From NCBI RefSeq assembly GCF_017312725.1, contig NZ_BOPO01000077.1, positions 62,001 to 126,000 on the forward strand: 64,000 bases of DNA, written 5' to 3'. The stretch comes from Actinocatenispora comari. Lineage in GTDB: Bacteria; Actinomycetota; Actinomycetes; Mycobacteriales; Micromonosporaceae. Below the pieces are notes generated by a model. The model made no database searches, was not told the origin of the DNA, and saw only the letters and a list, made by a program, of their open reading frames with translations. Below, piece by piece: positions 17,516-25,019 of this stretch (its first letter is position 1; the number at the start of each line of letters is the position of its first letter). The position numbers and the translations under genes are program-made.

Positions 17516-18730
17516 CTACCACTCGACCGGCATCCGGTGGATGCCGTAGATGCTGGCGTCGTCCTTGTACGGCAGTTCGTCGACCGCGCCGGCCAGCCGC
17601 AGCCCGGGCAGCCGCCGCAGTACGGTGTCGAACACGACGGCGAGCTCGGCGCGGGCCAGGTTCTGGCCGAGGCACTGGTGCGGGCCGAAGCCGAACGCGA
17701 CGTGGTGCCGGGCGCCGCGATCGAGGTCCAGCTCGTCCGGGCGGTCGAAGGCGGCCGGGTCGTGGTCGGCGGACAGCCCGAGGGCGACGACCCCCTCCCC
17801 CGGGCCGATCCGCCGGCCGCCGATCTCGACCTCCTCGGTGGTCACCCGCGAGGTGACCGAGTCGACGATGGTGAAGTACCGCAGCATCTCCTCGACGGCG
17901 GCCGGGGTGCGGGACGCGTCGGCGCGCAGCGCGGCGGCCTCGGCCGGGTGCTCGATCAGCGCCAACGTACCGAGCGAGACCATGTTGGCGGTGGTCTCGT
18001 GCCCGGCGATCAGCAGCAGCACCGCGAGCGACACCAGCTCGTCCCGCTGGTAGCCGCCGGCGGCGCGGCGACGCACGATCTGCCGGCCGATCAGGTCGTC
18101 GCCGGGATCGCGTTCCTTCTCGGTGACCATGGTGTCCAGGTAGGACATCAGCTCGTCCATCGCGTTGCTGCGCTCGGCGCCGCCGATGTCGCGGCGCAGC
18201 AGCATGCTGCTGCGCCGCTGGAAGAAGTCGTGGTCGGCGTAGGGGACGCCGAGCAGCTCGCAGATCACCAGCGACGGGACCGGCAGCGACAGCGCCGTGA
18301 CCAGGTCGACCGGGCGGTCGGCGGCGAGCATGGCGTCGATCCGGTCGTCCACGATCTGCTGGATGCGGGGGCGCATCGCCTCGGCCCGCCGCACCGTGAA
18401 CTCGCCGACGACCAGTCGACGGGCCGCGGTGTGCGCGGCGCCGTCCATGCCGATCAGTGACAGCGGCCGGACCGGCTGTGCCGGCGCCTCGGCGAACGGC
18501 CGCGGGAACGCCGGGTGGGCCCGGTCGGCGCTGAACCGGGTGCCGTCGCCGAGCACCGCCCGTACGTCGGCGTGCCGGGCGACGAGCCAGGCGTACTGGC
18601 CGCCGGGCAGCCGGGCGGACACCGGCCCGGTGTCGCGCAGCCCGGCCAGCTGTTCGGGCGGTTCGAACGGGCAGCCTCGCTCGATCGGGTACGTCGGAGC
18701 AGGTACGGGCGTCTCCGGTGTGGTGGCCAC
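17516..18730 (-). CDS. Cytochrome P450 monooxygenase (bacterial CYP105-like)
   Basis: 404 residues, soluble class I P450. Landmarks are the I-helix LLLIAGHETTANM, the K-helix ExxR in EEMLRYF, SRVTTEEVEIGG, and the heme loop FGFGPHQCLGQ with Cys353 as thiolate ligand. It inserts oxygen into an unknown small substrate, taking electrons from the ferredoxin next door; no ferredoxin reductase gene is in the window. GTG 18730 has an AGGAG nine bases upstream. A TetR regulator gene is divergent across a 166-base gap, so substrate-induced control is plausible. Confidence 0.93.
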   Translation of the reverse strand: MATTPETPVPAPTYPIERGCPFEPPEQLAGLRDTGPVSARLPGGQYAWLVARHADVRAVLGDGTRFSADRAHPAFPRPFAEAPAQPVRPLSLIGMDGAAHTAARRLVVGEFTVRRAEAMRPRIQQIVDDRIDAMLAADRPVDLVTALSLPVPSLVICELLGVPYADHDFFQRRSSMLLRRDIGGAERSNAMDELMSYLDTMVTEKERDPGDDLIGRQIVRRRAAGGYQRDELVSLAVLLLIAGHETTANMVSLGTLALIEHPAEAAALRADASRTPAAVEEMLRYFTIVDSVTSRVTTEEVEIGGRRIGPGEGVVALGLSADHDPAAFDRPDELDLDRGARHHVAFGFGPHQCLGQNLARAELAVVFDTVLRRLPGLRLAGAVDELPYKDDASIYGIHRMPVEW

Positions 18731-18773
18731 GGTCGTCTCTCCTCTGCCGATGCGGATGGATTTCCTCCACTTG

Positions 18774-18802
18774 ACCGTAGGCAACCGGAAGAAGTTCGTC
18801 CA
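18774..18802 (-). promoter_or_regulatory. Candidate P450 promoter in the TetR/P450 divergent gap
   Basis: On the minus strand TGGACG (18802-18797), a 17-base spacer, and TACGGT (18779-18774) make a fair sigma-70 promoter about 44 bases before the P450 start. On the plus strand TTGACC (18771-18776) overlaps the same bases and could serve the TetR gene. No convincing TetR palindrome was found. Confidence 0.4.
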
Positions 18803-18896
18803 GATAGTCGCCATGAAATGTGACGAAAGGGAGCGAGCCACGGTACCGGCGAGGCCGCCGTGCAAGAATCCGGGCACGGTGACGGGGAGGACGGCG

Positions 18897-19538
18897 ATGA
18901 CCGACGGCATCCGGATGCGGGCCGACGCGCGGCGCAACAGGGAGCAGATCATCGCCGCCGCCCGCACCCTGTTCGCCGAGAACGGCCCGGACGTACCGAT
19001 GGAGGAGATCGCGCGGCGCGCCGGCTGCGGCGTCGGCACCCTGTACCGCCGGTTCCCGGACCGGGCGTCGCTGATCCACGCGGTCGGTCTGGACAACCTC
19101 GAACGCATCCGCGCCGCCGCCCGCGCCGCCGTCGCCGAGGAGCCCGACCCCTGGCAGGCACTGCGCCGGGTGGTCCGGCTCTCGCTGGACCTGCGGCTGT
19201 CGCAACGGCTGTCGGTCGCCGCCGAGGAGGCGCCGGACAGCTTCCACCGCGATCCGGCGGCCGCCGCGAGCCGCCGGGAGATCCTCGCACTGCTCGACGA
19301 GCTCGTCGCCGCCGCGCAACGACAGGGCAGCCTGCGCCGCGACATCGGCGCCGGCGACGTGCTCGCGATGGCGATCATGACCATCCGCCCGCTGCCCGGC
19401 TTCGACGAGGCGCACCGCGACCTGCTCACCGAACGCTGCCTCGGCCTGGTCCTGGACGCCCTCGGTACCGGCGGCGACGAGCCGCTGCCCGGCCGGCCGC
19501 TCGGCCTCGCCGACGTGTTCCCGTTCGCCGCCGAGTAG
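18897..19538 (+). CDS. TetR-family transcriptional regulator (next to P450)
   Basis: 213 residues. The N-terminal DNA-binding domain (about 8-60) reads ARRNREQIIAAARTLFAENG ... VPMEEIARRAGCGVGTLYRRFPDRASLI, a classical TetR helix-turn-helix. The C-terminal ligand domain contains RREILALLDELVAAAQRQGSLR, as in the TetR C-terminal class often beside oxidoreductase genes. ATG 18897 has GGGGAGG six bases upstream. Its divergent position suggests that it represses the P450-ferredoxin operon; the ligand is unknown. Confidence 0.9.
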   Translation: MTDGIRMRADARRNREQIIAAARTLFAENGPDVPMEEIARRAGCGVGTLYRRFPDRASLIHAVGLDNLERIRAAARAAVAEEPDPWQALRRVVRLSLDLRLSQRLSVAAEEAPDSFHRDPAAAASRREILALLDELVAAAQRQGSLRRDIGAGDVLAMAIMTIRPLPGFDEAHRDLLTERCLGLVLDALGTGGDEPLPGRPLGLADVFPFAAE

Positions 19539-19550
19539 CCGGCGAACGGC

Positions 19551-20303
19551 TCAACGAGCCCGTGCCGGAACGTTCACGCCCCCGGTCGCAGAGCTGTCGG
19601 TCACGTCGCCGCCGGCGGCGCTGTCGCGCCAGGTCGCGGCGGCGTCGGTGGCGGTACGGGCGGCGGCGAGCGAGCGGGCGGCCTGCGGGCGGAACCGGGC
19701 CAGCGCCGGAGCGAGGTCGGCGAGCGCCAGCTCGGCGTGCACGAACCGCAGGTGCTCCGGCGCGACGCCCTGCCGGACGAAGTAGGCCCGCAGGTACGGG
19801 GTGTGGAAATCGTTGCCCTCCTGCGGCGTGCCGGGCCCGTACGCGCCGCCGCGGGCGCCGAGCACCACGACCCTGGTGTCGCGCAGCAGCGGCGCACCGG
19901 TGTCCGGATCGAGGTACGCGCCGGGGAAGGTGACCCGGTCGATCCACGCCTTCAGCGCGACCGGTACCGACAGGTTGTACATCGGCGCGCCGATCAGCAC
20001 CGTGTCGGCGGCCAACAGCTCGTCGATCAGCGGCCGGGACAGCTCCCACTCGCACCGCTCGTCGGCGTCGGCGGCCAGCGCGCCGACCCGGCTCAGCGGT
20101 ACCCCGCCGTGGCGCTCCACCCGGCGGCCGAGCGTGCAGTAGCCGGTGCCGACCGGAGGTACCGGATCCGCGGCGAGATCCCGGTACCGGTACGGCGCCG
20201 TGGGGTGCGCGGTGCGCCAGCGCTCCGCGTACCGGGCGGTCAGCTCCCGGCTGATCGACTCGCCGGACCGGTTGGCACTGGAATCGAGGTGCAGCAACGA
20301 CAT
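19551..20303 (-). CDS. azoR: FMN-dependent NADH-azoreductase-like flavoprotein
   Basis: 250 residues, flavodoxin-like fold. The start MSLLHLDSSANRSGESIS is the FMN phosphate loop; the family motif GAPMYNLSVPVALKAWIDRVTFPGAYL is at about 100-127, and VVVLGARGGAYGPGTP follows. These enzymes reduce quinones and azo compounds with NAD(P)H and often serve in electrophile defence. The last 40 residues are Ala/Thr/Ser-rich and variable. ATG 20303 has AGGAG six bases upstream. It is divergent from an ECF41 sigma gene, with which it probably shares control. Confidence 0.85.
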   Translation of the reverse strand: MSLLHLDSSANRSGESISRELTARYAERWRTAHPTAPYRYRDLAADPVPPVGTGYCTLGRRVERHGGVPLSRVGALAADADERCEWELSRPLIDELLAADTVLIGAPMYNLSVPVALKAWIDRVTFPGAYLDPDTGAPLLRDTRVVVLGARGGAYGPGTPQEGNDFHTPYLRAYFVRQGVAPEHLRFVHAELALADLAPALARFRPQAARSLAAARTATDAAATWRDSAAGGDVTDSSATGGVNVPARAR

Positions 20304-20314
20304 CGTGGTTCTCC

Positions 20315-20341
20315 TGTCACCGTTGAGGCGTCGGGTACGTC
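20315..20341 (+). promoter_or_regulatory. Candidate ECF41 target promoter (autoregulation)
   Basis: TGTCACC (20315-20321), 16 bases, then CGTC (20338-20341). The published ECF41 promoter consensus, as I recall it, is TGTCACA and CGTC with about this spacing. It faces the sigma factor gene, whose start is about 35 bases downstream, so self-activation is suggested. Confidence 0.5.
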
Positions 20342-20377
20342 ATTCCGGTTGACGGGCCACGACGGGAAGAGGTGACC

Positions 20378-21256
20378 GTGCAGGTGGCGGACGACGGGCT
20401 GGCGGCCCGGTTCGAGGCGGAACGCGGCCGGCTGCGGGCGGTGGCGTACCGGATGCTGGGCGAGCCGACGGCGGCCGAGGACGCGGTGCAGGAGGCGTGG
20501 CTGCGGCTGAGCCGGGTCGACGCGGACGAGGTGGACAACCTGGGCGGTTGGCTGCGCACCGTGGTCACCCGGATCTGCCTGGACGTGCTGCGCGCCCGCC
20601 GGTCCCGGCCGGAGGACCCGACCGAGACCGGCCAGCTCGACGAGGTACCCGGCGCGGCGGCCGAACCGGCCGACACCGCGGCGCTGGCCGACTCGGTCAG
20701 CCGCGCGCTGCTGATCGTGCTGGACACGCTGGAGCCGGCCGAACGGGTCGCGTTCGTGCTGCACGACATGTTCGCGGTGCCGTTCGACCAGATCGCGCCG
20801 ATCGTGTCGCGCAGCCCGGTGGCCACCAAGAAGCTCGCCAGCCGGGCCCGGCAGAAGGTCCGGGGCACCCCGGCGGTACCGGCGGACGAGCTGGCCCGGC
20901 AGCGCCGGGTGGTGGCCGCGTTCCTCGCCGCCGCCCGCTCCGGCGACCTCGGCGGCATCCTCGCCGTACTGGCGCCGGACGTGGTGCGGCGCTCCGACCC
21001 GGCCGCGCTGCCGCCCGGCGCCGCCGCGGTGGTACGGGGCGCGCAGCAGGTCGCCCGGGGCACGGTGGCGCTGGCCGGCCGCTCCCGCCTGGCCGAGCTG
21101 GTACTGGTGAACGGGCGGATCGGCGCGGTCGTCGCACCGGGCGGGCGGCTGCGGTTCGCGCTGGCGTTCCGGGTCGACGGCGACGTGATCACCGAGTACG
21201 AGGTGATCGCCGATCCGGAGCGGCTCGCCCACCTGGACCTCGCGCTGCTCCCCTGA
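20378..21256 (+). CDS. ECF41-type RNA polymerase sigma factor with SnoaL-like C-terminal domain
   Basis: 292 residues from GTG 20378 (or 294 from the in-frame GTG at 20372). AAGAGG at 20367-20372 fits the later start better. Sigma region 2 is seen in LRAVAYRMLGEPTAAEDAVQEAWLRL and GGWLRTVVTRICLDVLRARR; sigma region 4 in LIVLDTLEPAERVAFVLHDMFAVPFDQIAPIVSRSPVATKKLASRAR. The fused C-terminal domain (about 165-292) has a SnoaL-like fold and ends IADPERLAHL, comparable to the NPDKL motif that tunes ECF41 activity. No anti-sigma gene is present, as expected for this group. The divergent neighbour is an azoreductase. Confidence 0.88.
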   Translation: MQVADDGLAARFEAERGRLRAVAYRMLGEPTAAEDAVQEAWLRLSRVDADEVDNLGGWLRTVVTRICLDVLRARRSRPEDPTETGQLDEVPGAAAEPADTAALADSVSRALLIVLDTLEPAERVAFVLHDMFAVPFDQIAPIVSRSPVATKKLASRARQKVRGTPAVPADELARQRRVVAAFLAAARSGDLGGILAVLAPDVVRRSDPAALPPGAAAVVRGAQQVARGTVALAGRSRLAELVLVNGRIGAVVAPGGRLRFALAFRVDGDVITEYEVIADPERLAHLDLALLP

Positions 21257-21357
21257 CCCGGCGGGCGACGGCGCCGACCGACGCGCGCCGAGCGTGGCCG
21301 CGGCGGTACGTGGAGGTGCGAACGTGGGCGCGCGGCCGTCGGGGGCGGCCGTGCCGA

Positions 21358-21363
21358 TAGCCT
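21358..21363 (+). promoter_or_regulatory. -10 box for leaderless Nudix gene
   Basis: TAGCCT is followed by six bases and the ATG at 21370. No Shine-Dalgarno is present in between, so the transcript probably begins at the start codon. Confidence 0.45.
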
Positions 21364-21369
21364 GGGGGC

Positions 21370-21954
21370 ATGACGTCTCGGCGCGGGCTGCGGGAGCAGG
21401 CGTACTACGTCGGATTCCGGGCCTTCCACCGGCTGCCGATGAAGGTGCGCCGGCGCATCGTGCGCACCGTCGCCCCGACGTACACGCTGGGCGGGGTGAC
21501 GCTGCTGCTGGACGTGCACAGCGTCGGCGACACGCCGGCGCCGCGGATCCCGGACACCGCGCGGATCCTGCTGCTGCGCCAGCCACCCGGGTTCGGCTGG
21601 ACCCTGCCCGGCGGGCTGATCGACCGGGGCGAGTCGCCGCTGCAGTGCGCCGCGCGGGAGCTGCGCGAGGAGACCGGGGTACGGCTGCCGCTGGACGCGT
21701 TCGTCCCGGCGGTGCCGAACGCGGTGGTGCACCCGCGCGGCCAGTGGGTCGACACGGTGTTCGTCGCGCACGTCGACCCGGCGGACCATCCGGCCGAGGC
21801 GGACGGCATCGAGGTGGACGAGCTGGCCTGGCATCCGGTCACCGACCTGCCCCGGCTCACGCTGCCCACCGCGCGGCTGGTCGCCCGGTACGGGCTGGGG
21901 CCGCTCGCCGGCGCCGACGACCCGGACACCGCGGTGTTCAGCCTTGACCGCTGA
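21370..21954 (+). CDS. Nudix hydrolase
   Basis: 194 residues. A full Nudix box runs from Gly82 to Val104 (GLIDRGES ... RELREETGV), the Mg-binding element that cleaves nucleoside diphosphates linked to another moiety. About 40 residues precede the Nudix fold (REQAYYVGFRAFHRLPMKVRRR), basic and helical, perhaps a docking segment. Its stop overlaps a TTG start of the following nucleotidyltransferase, so the two are probably co-transcribed. Substrate unknown. Confidence 0.9.
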   Translation: MTSRRGLREQAYYVGFRAFHRLPMKVRRRIVRTVAPTYTLGGVTLLLDVHSVGDTPAPRIPDTARILLLRQPPGFGWTLPGGLIDRGESPLQCAARELREETGVRLPLDAFVPAVPNAVVHPRGQWVDTVFVAHVDPADHPAEADGIEVDELAWHPVTDLPRLTLPTARLVARYGLGPLAGADDPDTAVFSLDR

Positions 21955-22780
21955 ACCACCCCGCCCCGCACCACCCCATCGCGTACCGGACCGGCCGCGG
22001 GAGCTGTGCGCGGTCGTGCTGGCCGCCGGGGAGGGGACGCGGCTGCGGCCGCTGACCGAGCTGCTGCCCAAGCCGCTGTGCCCGGTGGCGAACGTGCCGC
22101 TGCTCGACCGCGCCCTGGCGCGGCTGGCCGCGGCCGGCGTCACCGACGTGGCCGTCAACGCCTGCTACCGCGCCGCCGACATCGTCGAACACCTCGCCGA
22201 CCGGCCGGTACGCGTCTCCGTCGAGGCGCCGCCCGCCCTCGGCACCGGCGGCGGGGTGGCCCGGCTGCGCGACTGGATCGACGGCCGGGACGTCCTGGTG
22301 TGCAACGCGGACGGCTACCTCGCCGACGGCGTCGAGGCCGCCCGGTCGCTGCTGGCCGGCTGGGACCGGCACCGGTTCCGGCTGCTCACCGTGCACGACG
22401 AGGCTCGTGGCGACTTCGGCGCACCGCGCCGCACCGAACGGTTCGCCGGGATGAGCCTGATGACCTGGCCGCAGGTGTGCGCGCTGCCGACCGGTACCAG
22501 CGAACTGCAGGTGCCGTGGCGTCGCGCCGAGGCGGCCGGCGAACTGGACCTGGTCGACTTCGCCGGCGTCTTCGTCGACTGCGGTACGCCCCGGGACTAC
22601 CTCGCCGCGAACCTGCACGCCAGCGGCGGTACCAGCGTGGTCGGACCCGGTGCCCGGGTGGCCGGGCGCCTGGTCCGCAGCGTCGTGTGGCCCGGCGCGA
22701 CCGTCACCGCCGACGAGACCCTCACCGACACCGTCCGCGCCACCACCCCGACCGGCCGCCCCGTCACCGTCCGCGCCTAG
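21944..22780 (+). CDS. Sugar-phosphate nucleotidyltransferase family protein
   Basis: 278 residues if translation starts at TTG 21944, overlapping the Nudix gene by 11 bases. The start is uncertain because no ribosome site is visible. The N-terminal Rossmann-like domain has AVVLAAGEGTRLRPLTEL then LPKPLCPVANVPLLDRAL, the nucleotide and metal loop of the RmlA/GalU/MurU superfamily, and DVLVCNADGYLADG with the catalytic-type Asp. The C-terminal end (GGTSVVGPGARVAGRLVRSVVWPGATV) is a short left-handed beta-helix. It should couple NTP with a sugar-1-phosphate; which sugar is not evident. Transfer to a lipid-linked or envelope glycan pathway is possible but speculative. Confidence 0.8.
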   Translation: MTAEPPRPAPPHRVPDRPRELCAVVLAAGEGTRLRPLTELLPKPLCPVANVPLLDRALARLAAAGVTDVAVNACYRAADIVEHLADRPVRVSVEAPPALGTGGGVARLRDWIDGRDVLVCNADGYLADGVEAARSLLAGWDRHRFRLLTVHDEARGDFGAPRRTERFAGMSLMTWPQVCALPTGTSELQVPWRRAEAAGELDLVDFAGVFVDCGTPRDYLAANLHASGGTSVVGPGARVAGRLVRSVVWPGATVTADETLTDTVRATTPTGRPVTVRA

Positions 22781-22940
22781 GGGCTGTCTCGAGGTCGCCG
22801 GCCGAGCGAGGCGAGTCCCGTTCGTCCGCGGCGGCGGCGGAGGGCAGTTCGGGCGCCGGGCCTGCACCCGGGCTGGCCGACGACGCCGCGAGCGGGCAGA
22901 CGGGGCGCCGCAGCCGGCACGCGGACCTCGAGACAGGCCC
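22781..22940. repeat. Long imperfect inverted-repeat element
   Basis: GGGCTGTCTCGAGGTC at 22781-22796 pairs with GACCTCGAGACAGGCCC at 22924-22940 with one bulged base. Inside, GAGCGAGGCGAG (22804-22815) and the region CGAGCGGGCAGACGGGG (22889-22905) resemble the inner ends of the element at 53.7 kb. The element follows the nucleotidyltransferase stop by one base and could act as a terminator, but it is longer and more elaborate than one. Confidence 0.75.
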
Positions 22941-22981
22941 TGGAGGTGCCGGTTGCCGGGAGGGTCGGGTCGGCGGGTGGC

Positions 22982-22987
22982 TAGCAT
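22982..22987 (+). promoter_or_regulatory. Candidate -10 box of the Lrp/AsnC ligand-domain gene
   Basis: TAGCAT lies about 50 bases before the GTG at 23038. An AAGGAG at 23025-23030 provides a good ribosome site. No clear -35 with 17-base spacing. Confidence 0.35.
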
Positions 22988-23037
22988 GAACGGCCGACGG
23001 CACCGGAGCCGCGCAGGTCGACAGCAAGGAGCAGACG

Positions 23038-23325
23038 GTGATCACCGCGATCGTCCTCATCCAGTGCGAGACCGACTCGATCCCCGAGGTGGCGAGCGCG
23101 CTGGCCGCGCTACCCGGCGTCAGCGAGGTCTACTCGACGGCCGGCAACGTCGACCTGATCGCCGTCGTCCGGGTCCGCGAGTTCCACCAGATCGCCGACG
23201 TGATCGCCGACCGGATCAGCAAGACGGCCGGTGTGGTCGACACCGAGACGCACATCGCCTTCCGGGCGTACTCGCAGCACGACCTGGAGGAGACCTTCGC
23301 GATCGGCTTCGAGGACGCGGACTGA
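23038..23325 (+). CDS. Stand-alone Lrp/AsnC ligand-binding (RAM) domain protein
   Basis: 95 residues with no helix-turn-helix. The sequence MITAIVLIQCETDSIPEVASALAALPGVSEVYSTAGNVDLIAVVRV and the later SKTAGVVDTETHIAF match the alpha/beta RAM domain that binds amino acids in Lrp-family regulators. Without a DNA-binding part it may be an amino-acid sensor or modulate a full-length regulator by mixed oligomers. GTG 23038 has a strong AAGGAG. The next gene starts two bases after its stop, so they are translated together. Confidence 0.88.
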   Translation: MITAIVLIQCETDSIPEVASALAALPGVSEVYSTAGNVDLIAVVRVREFHQIADVIADRISKTAGVVDTETHIAFRAYSQHDLEETFAIGFEDAD

Positions 23326-23327
23326 CC

Positions 23328-23894
23328 ATGCCGACCCGCCCGACCCCGCCGCTGGTGGTACGGGCCAAGCAGGGTGCCGCGGCGGCCGGGTTCGGCCGCT
23401 CCTGCCGGGACGAGGTGGGCCGGCTGCTCGCCACCCTGGCCGCGGCGGCCGGTGCCGGGCCGGTCGGCGAGCTGGGCAGCGGGTACGGCGTGGGTGCCGG
23501 CTGGCTGCGCGCGGGCCTGGCCCCGGGCGGCCGGCTGGTGACGGTGGACCTGGACCCGGCCGCCGCGGCGGCGACCGCGGCGCTGTTCGCCGACGACCCG
23601 GCGGTGACGGTGCTCGCCGACGACTGGCGGGCGGCGACGGGCCACGGGCCGTACCGGCTGCTGTTCTGCGACGGCGGCGGCAAGCAGGGCGGCCCGGACG
23701 CGGTCGCGCCGCTGGTCGCGCCGGGAGGCGTGGTGGTGCTGGACGACTTCACCGCGTCGGACGAGTGGCCACCCCGGTTCGAGGGCGAGGTGGACGAGCT
23801 GCGGCTGGCCTGGCTGACCGACGAGCGGTTCGTGGCCACCGAGGTCGGTACCGGGCCGGGCGCCGTCGCCCTCGTCGCCACCAGACTGACCTGA
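23328..23894 (+). CDS. Class I SAM-dependent methyltransferase (O-methyltransferase-like)
   Basis: 188 residues. Motif I is VGELGSGYGVGAGWL, the acidic post-I residue is in LVTVDLDPAAAA, and later LLFCDGGGKQGGPDAVAPLVAPGGVVVLDDF resembles the DxxK/N region of COMT-like O-methyltransferases. No own ribosome site; the ATG is two bases after the preceding stop, so translation is probably coupled. Acceptor unknown. Confidence 0.82.
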   Translation: MPTRPTPPLVVRAKQGAAAAGFGRSCRDEVGRLLATLAAAAGAGPVGELGSGYGVGAGWLRAGLAPGGRLVTVDLDPAAAAATAALFADDPAVTVLADDWRAATGHGPYRLLFCDGGGKQGGPDAVAPLVAPGGVVVLDDFTASDEWPPRFEGEVDELRLAWLTDERFVATEVGTGPGAVALVATRLT

Positions 23895-23955
23895 GGTTCC
23901 CCGGAGTGACGCTGGTCGTAGCCGGCATGACTACCCGTCGGTAACATGACTCGGC

Positions 23956-24777
23956 ATGAGCACCGTCGAGACCCGGTACCTGCCGCGCGGTGACGACCGG
24001 CTGGCGCTGCGGGTGCACCCGGCGGGCGGCGGCCGGACCGCGCTGGTGCTGCCGGCGATGGGCGTGCCCGCGGCGTACTACGACGCGTTCGCGGCGCGGC
24101 TCACCGACGGCGGGCTGGACGTCGTGGTCGCCGACCTGCGCGGCACCGGCGCGAGCACCCCGCAACCGACCCGCACCAGCCGGTACGGGTACGCCGAGCT
24201 GGTCGACGACGTGGCCGCGGTGCTGGCGGCGCTGCGGGCCGAGGCGCCGCTGCTGATCGGGCACAGCCTCGGCGGGCACGCGGCGGCGCTGCACCTGGCG
24301 CTCGGTGGCAGCGGCGCCGGCCTGGCGCTGATCGCCTCCGGCACGCCGTGGAACCGGTTCTACCCCGGCCGGTACGGGCTGGGGCTGCGCGCGGTGACGC
24401 CGGTGATCACCGCGCTGTCCGGCGGCCTCGGGTACTGGCCGGGGCACCGGCTCGGGTTCGGTGGCCGGCAGTCGACCGGCGTGATGCGCGACTGGGCGTA
24501 CGTGGTGCGCACCGGTGACTTCCCGCCGCTGTCCGGGGTGGACGTCGACGCGCGGCTGGCCGACGTCAAGGTGCCGGTGTACGCGGCCAGCGTCGAGGGC
24601 GACCGGCTCACCCCGCCGGTGACGCTCGACCACTTCGTCGCGAAGTTCACCGGTACCAGCGTCGAGCGGCACCACTACACCGCCGCGGAGTCCGGCGCCA
24701 CGATGAACCACTTCCGCTGGACCCGGGCCGCGACACCGCTGGCCGCCCGCATCCTCGACTTCGCGCGCACCCTCTAG
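23956..24777 (+). CDS. Alpha/beta-hydrolase
   Basis: 273 residues. The nucleophile elbow GHSLGG is at about 97-102, the oxyanion region is in LVLPAMGVPAAYYDAFAARL, the charge-relay Asp may be in ASVEGDRLTPP, and the His is in TMNHFRW near 253. The lid region around 130-180 is Gly/Tyr-rich. TAACAT (23942-23947) lies eight bases before the ATG without a Shine-Dalgarno, so the transcript may be leaderless. Similar to serine-aminopeptidase-type esterases; substrate unknown. Confidence 0.85.
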   Translation: MSTVETRYLPRGDDRLALRVHPAGGGRTALVLPAMGVPAAYYDAFAARLTDGGLDVVVADLRGTGASTPQPTRTSRYGYAELVDDVAAVLAALRAEAPLLIGHSLGGHAAALHLALGGSGAGLALIASGTPWNRFYPGRYGLGLRAVTPVITALSGGLGYWPGHRLGFGGRQSTGVMRDWAYVVRTGDFPPLSGVDVDARLADVKVPVYAASVEGDRLTPPVTLDHFVAKFTGTSVERHHYTAAESGATMNHFRWTRAATPLAARILDFARTL

Positions 24778-24839
24778 CCCGGCCCCGGCCGCCGCACCGC
24801 TCGGCGGGTCCGCTCGCCGCCCGGACGAGCTGCGCCCGT

Positions 24840-24979
24840 CCGACCGCTCGGCCGATCTGCGCCCCATCCGCCCGCTCGGCCGGTCTGCGCCCCATCCGCC
24901 CGCTCGGCCGGTCTGCGCCCCGTTCGGCCGCTCGGCGGGTCCGCGCCCCCTCCGCCCGCTCGGCCGGTCTGCGCCTCGC
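24840..24979. repeat. Five tandem 28-base repeats, non-coding
   Basis: Units start at 24840, 24868, 24896, 24924 and 24952; each is built on CCGCCCGCTCGGCCGGTCTG followed by CGCCCCAT. Copies 2, 3 and 5 are nearly identical, copy 4 is diverged. The array lies in the 242-base convergent gap after the hydrolase gene, and 28 is not a multiple of three. No spacer variation like a CRISPR array. Confidence 0.85.
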
Positions 24980-24982
24980 GCA

Positions 24983-25018
24983 GGTGCGGGGGCGTCCCGG
25001 CCGGGACGCCCCCGCACC
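24983..25018. terminator. Perfect 18-bp inverted repeat, strong bidirectional terminator
   Basis: GGTGCGGGGGCGTCCCGG (24983-25000) is the exact reverse complement of 25001-25018. It ends two bases before the stop of the minus-strand secreted-protein gene and would end transcription of that operon, and perhaps of the hydrolase gene from the other side. Confidence 0.75.
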
Positions 25019-25019
25019 G

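Noticed and set aside
22781-22940. Insertion sequence
   Set aside because: Too short and without any transposase frame; at most a non-autonomous element.
24840-24979. CRISPR-like array
   Set aside because: 28-base units follow each other directly without unique spacers and no cas gene is near.
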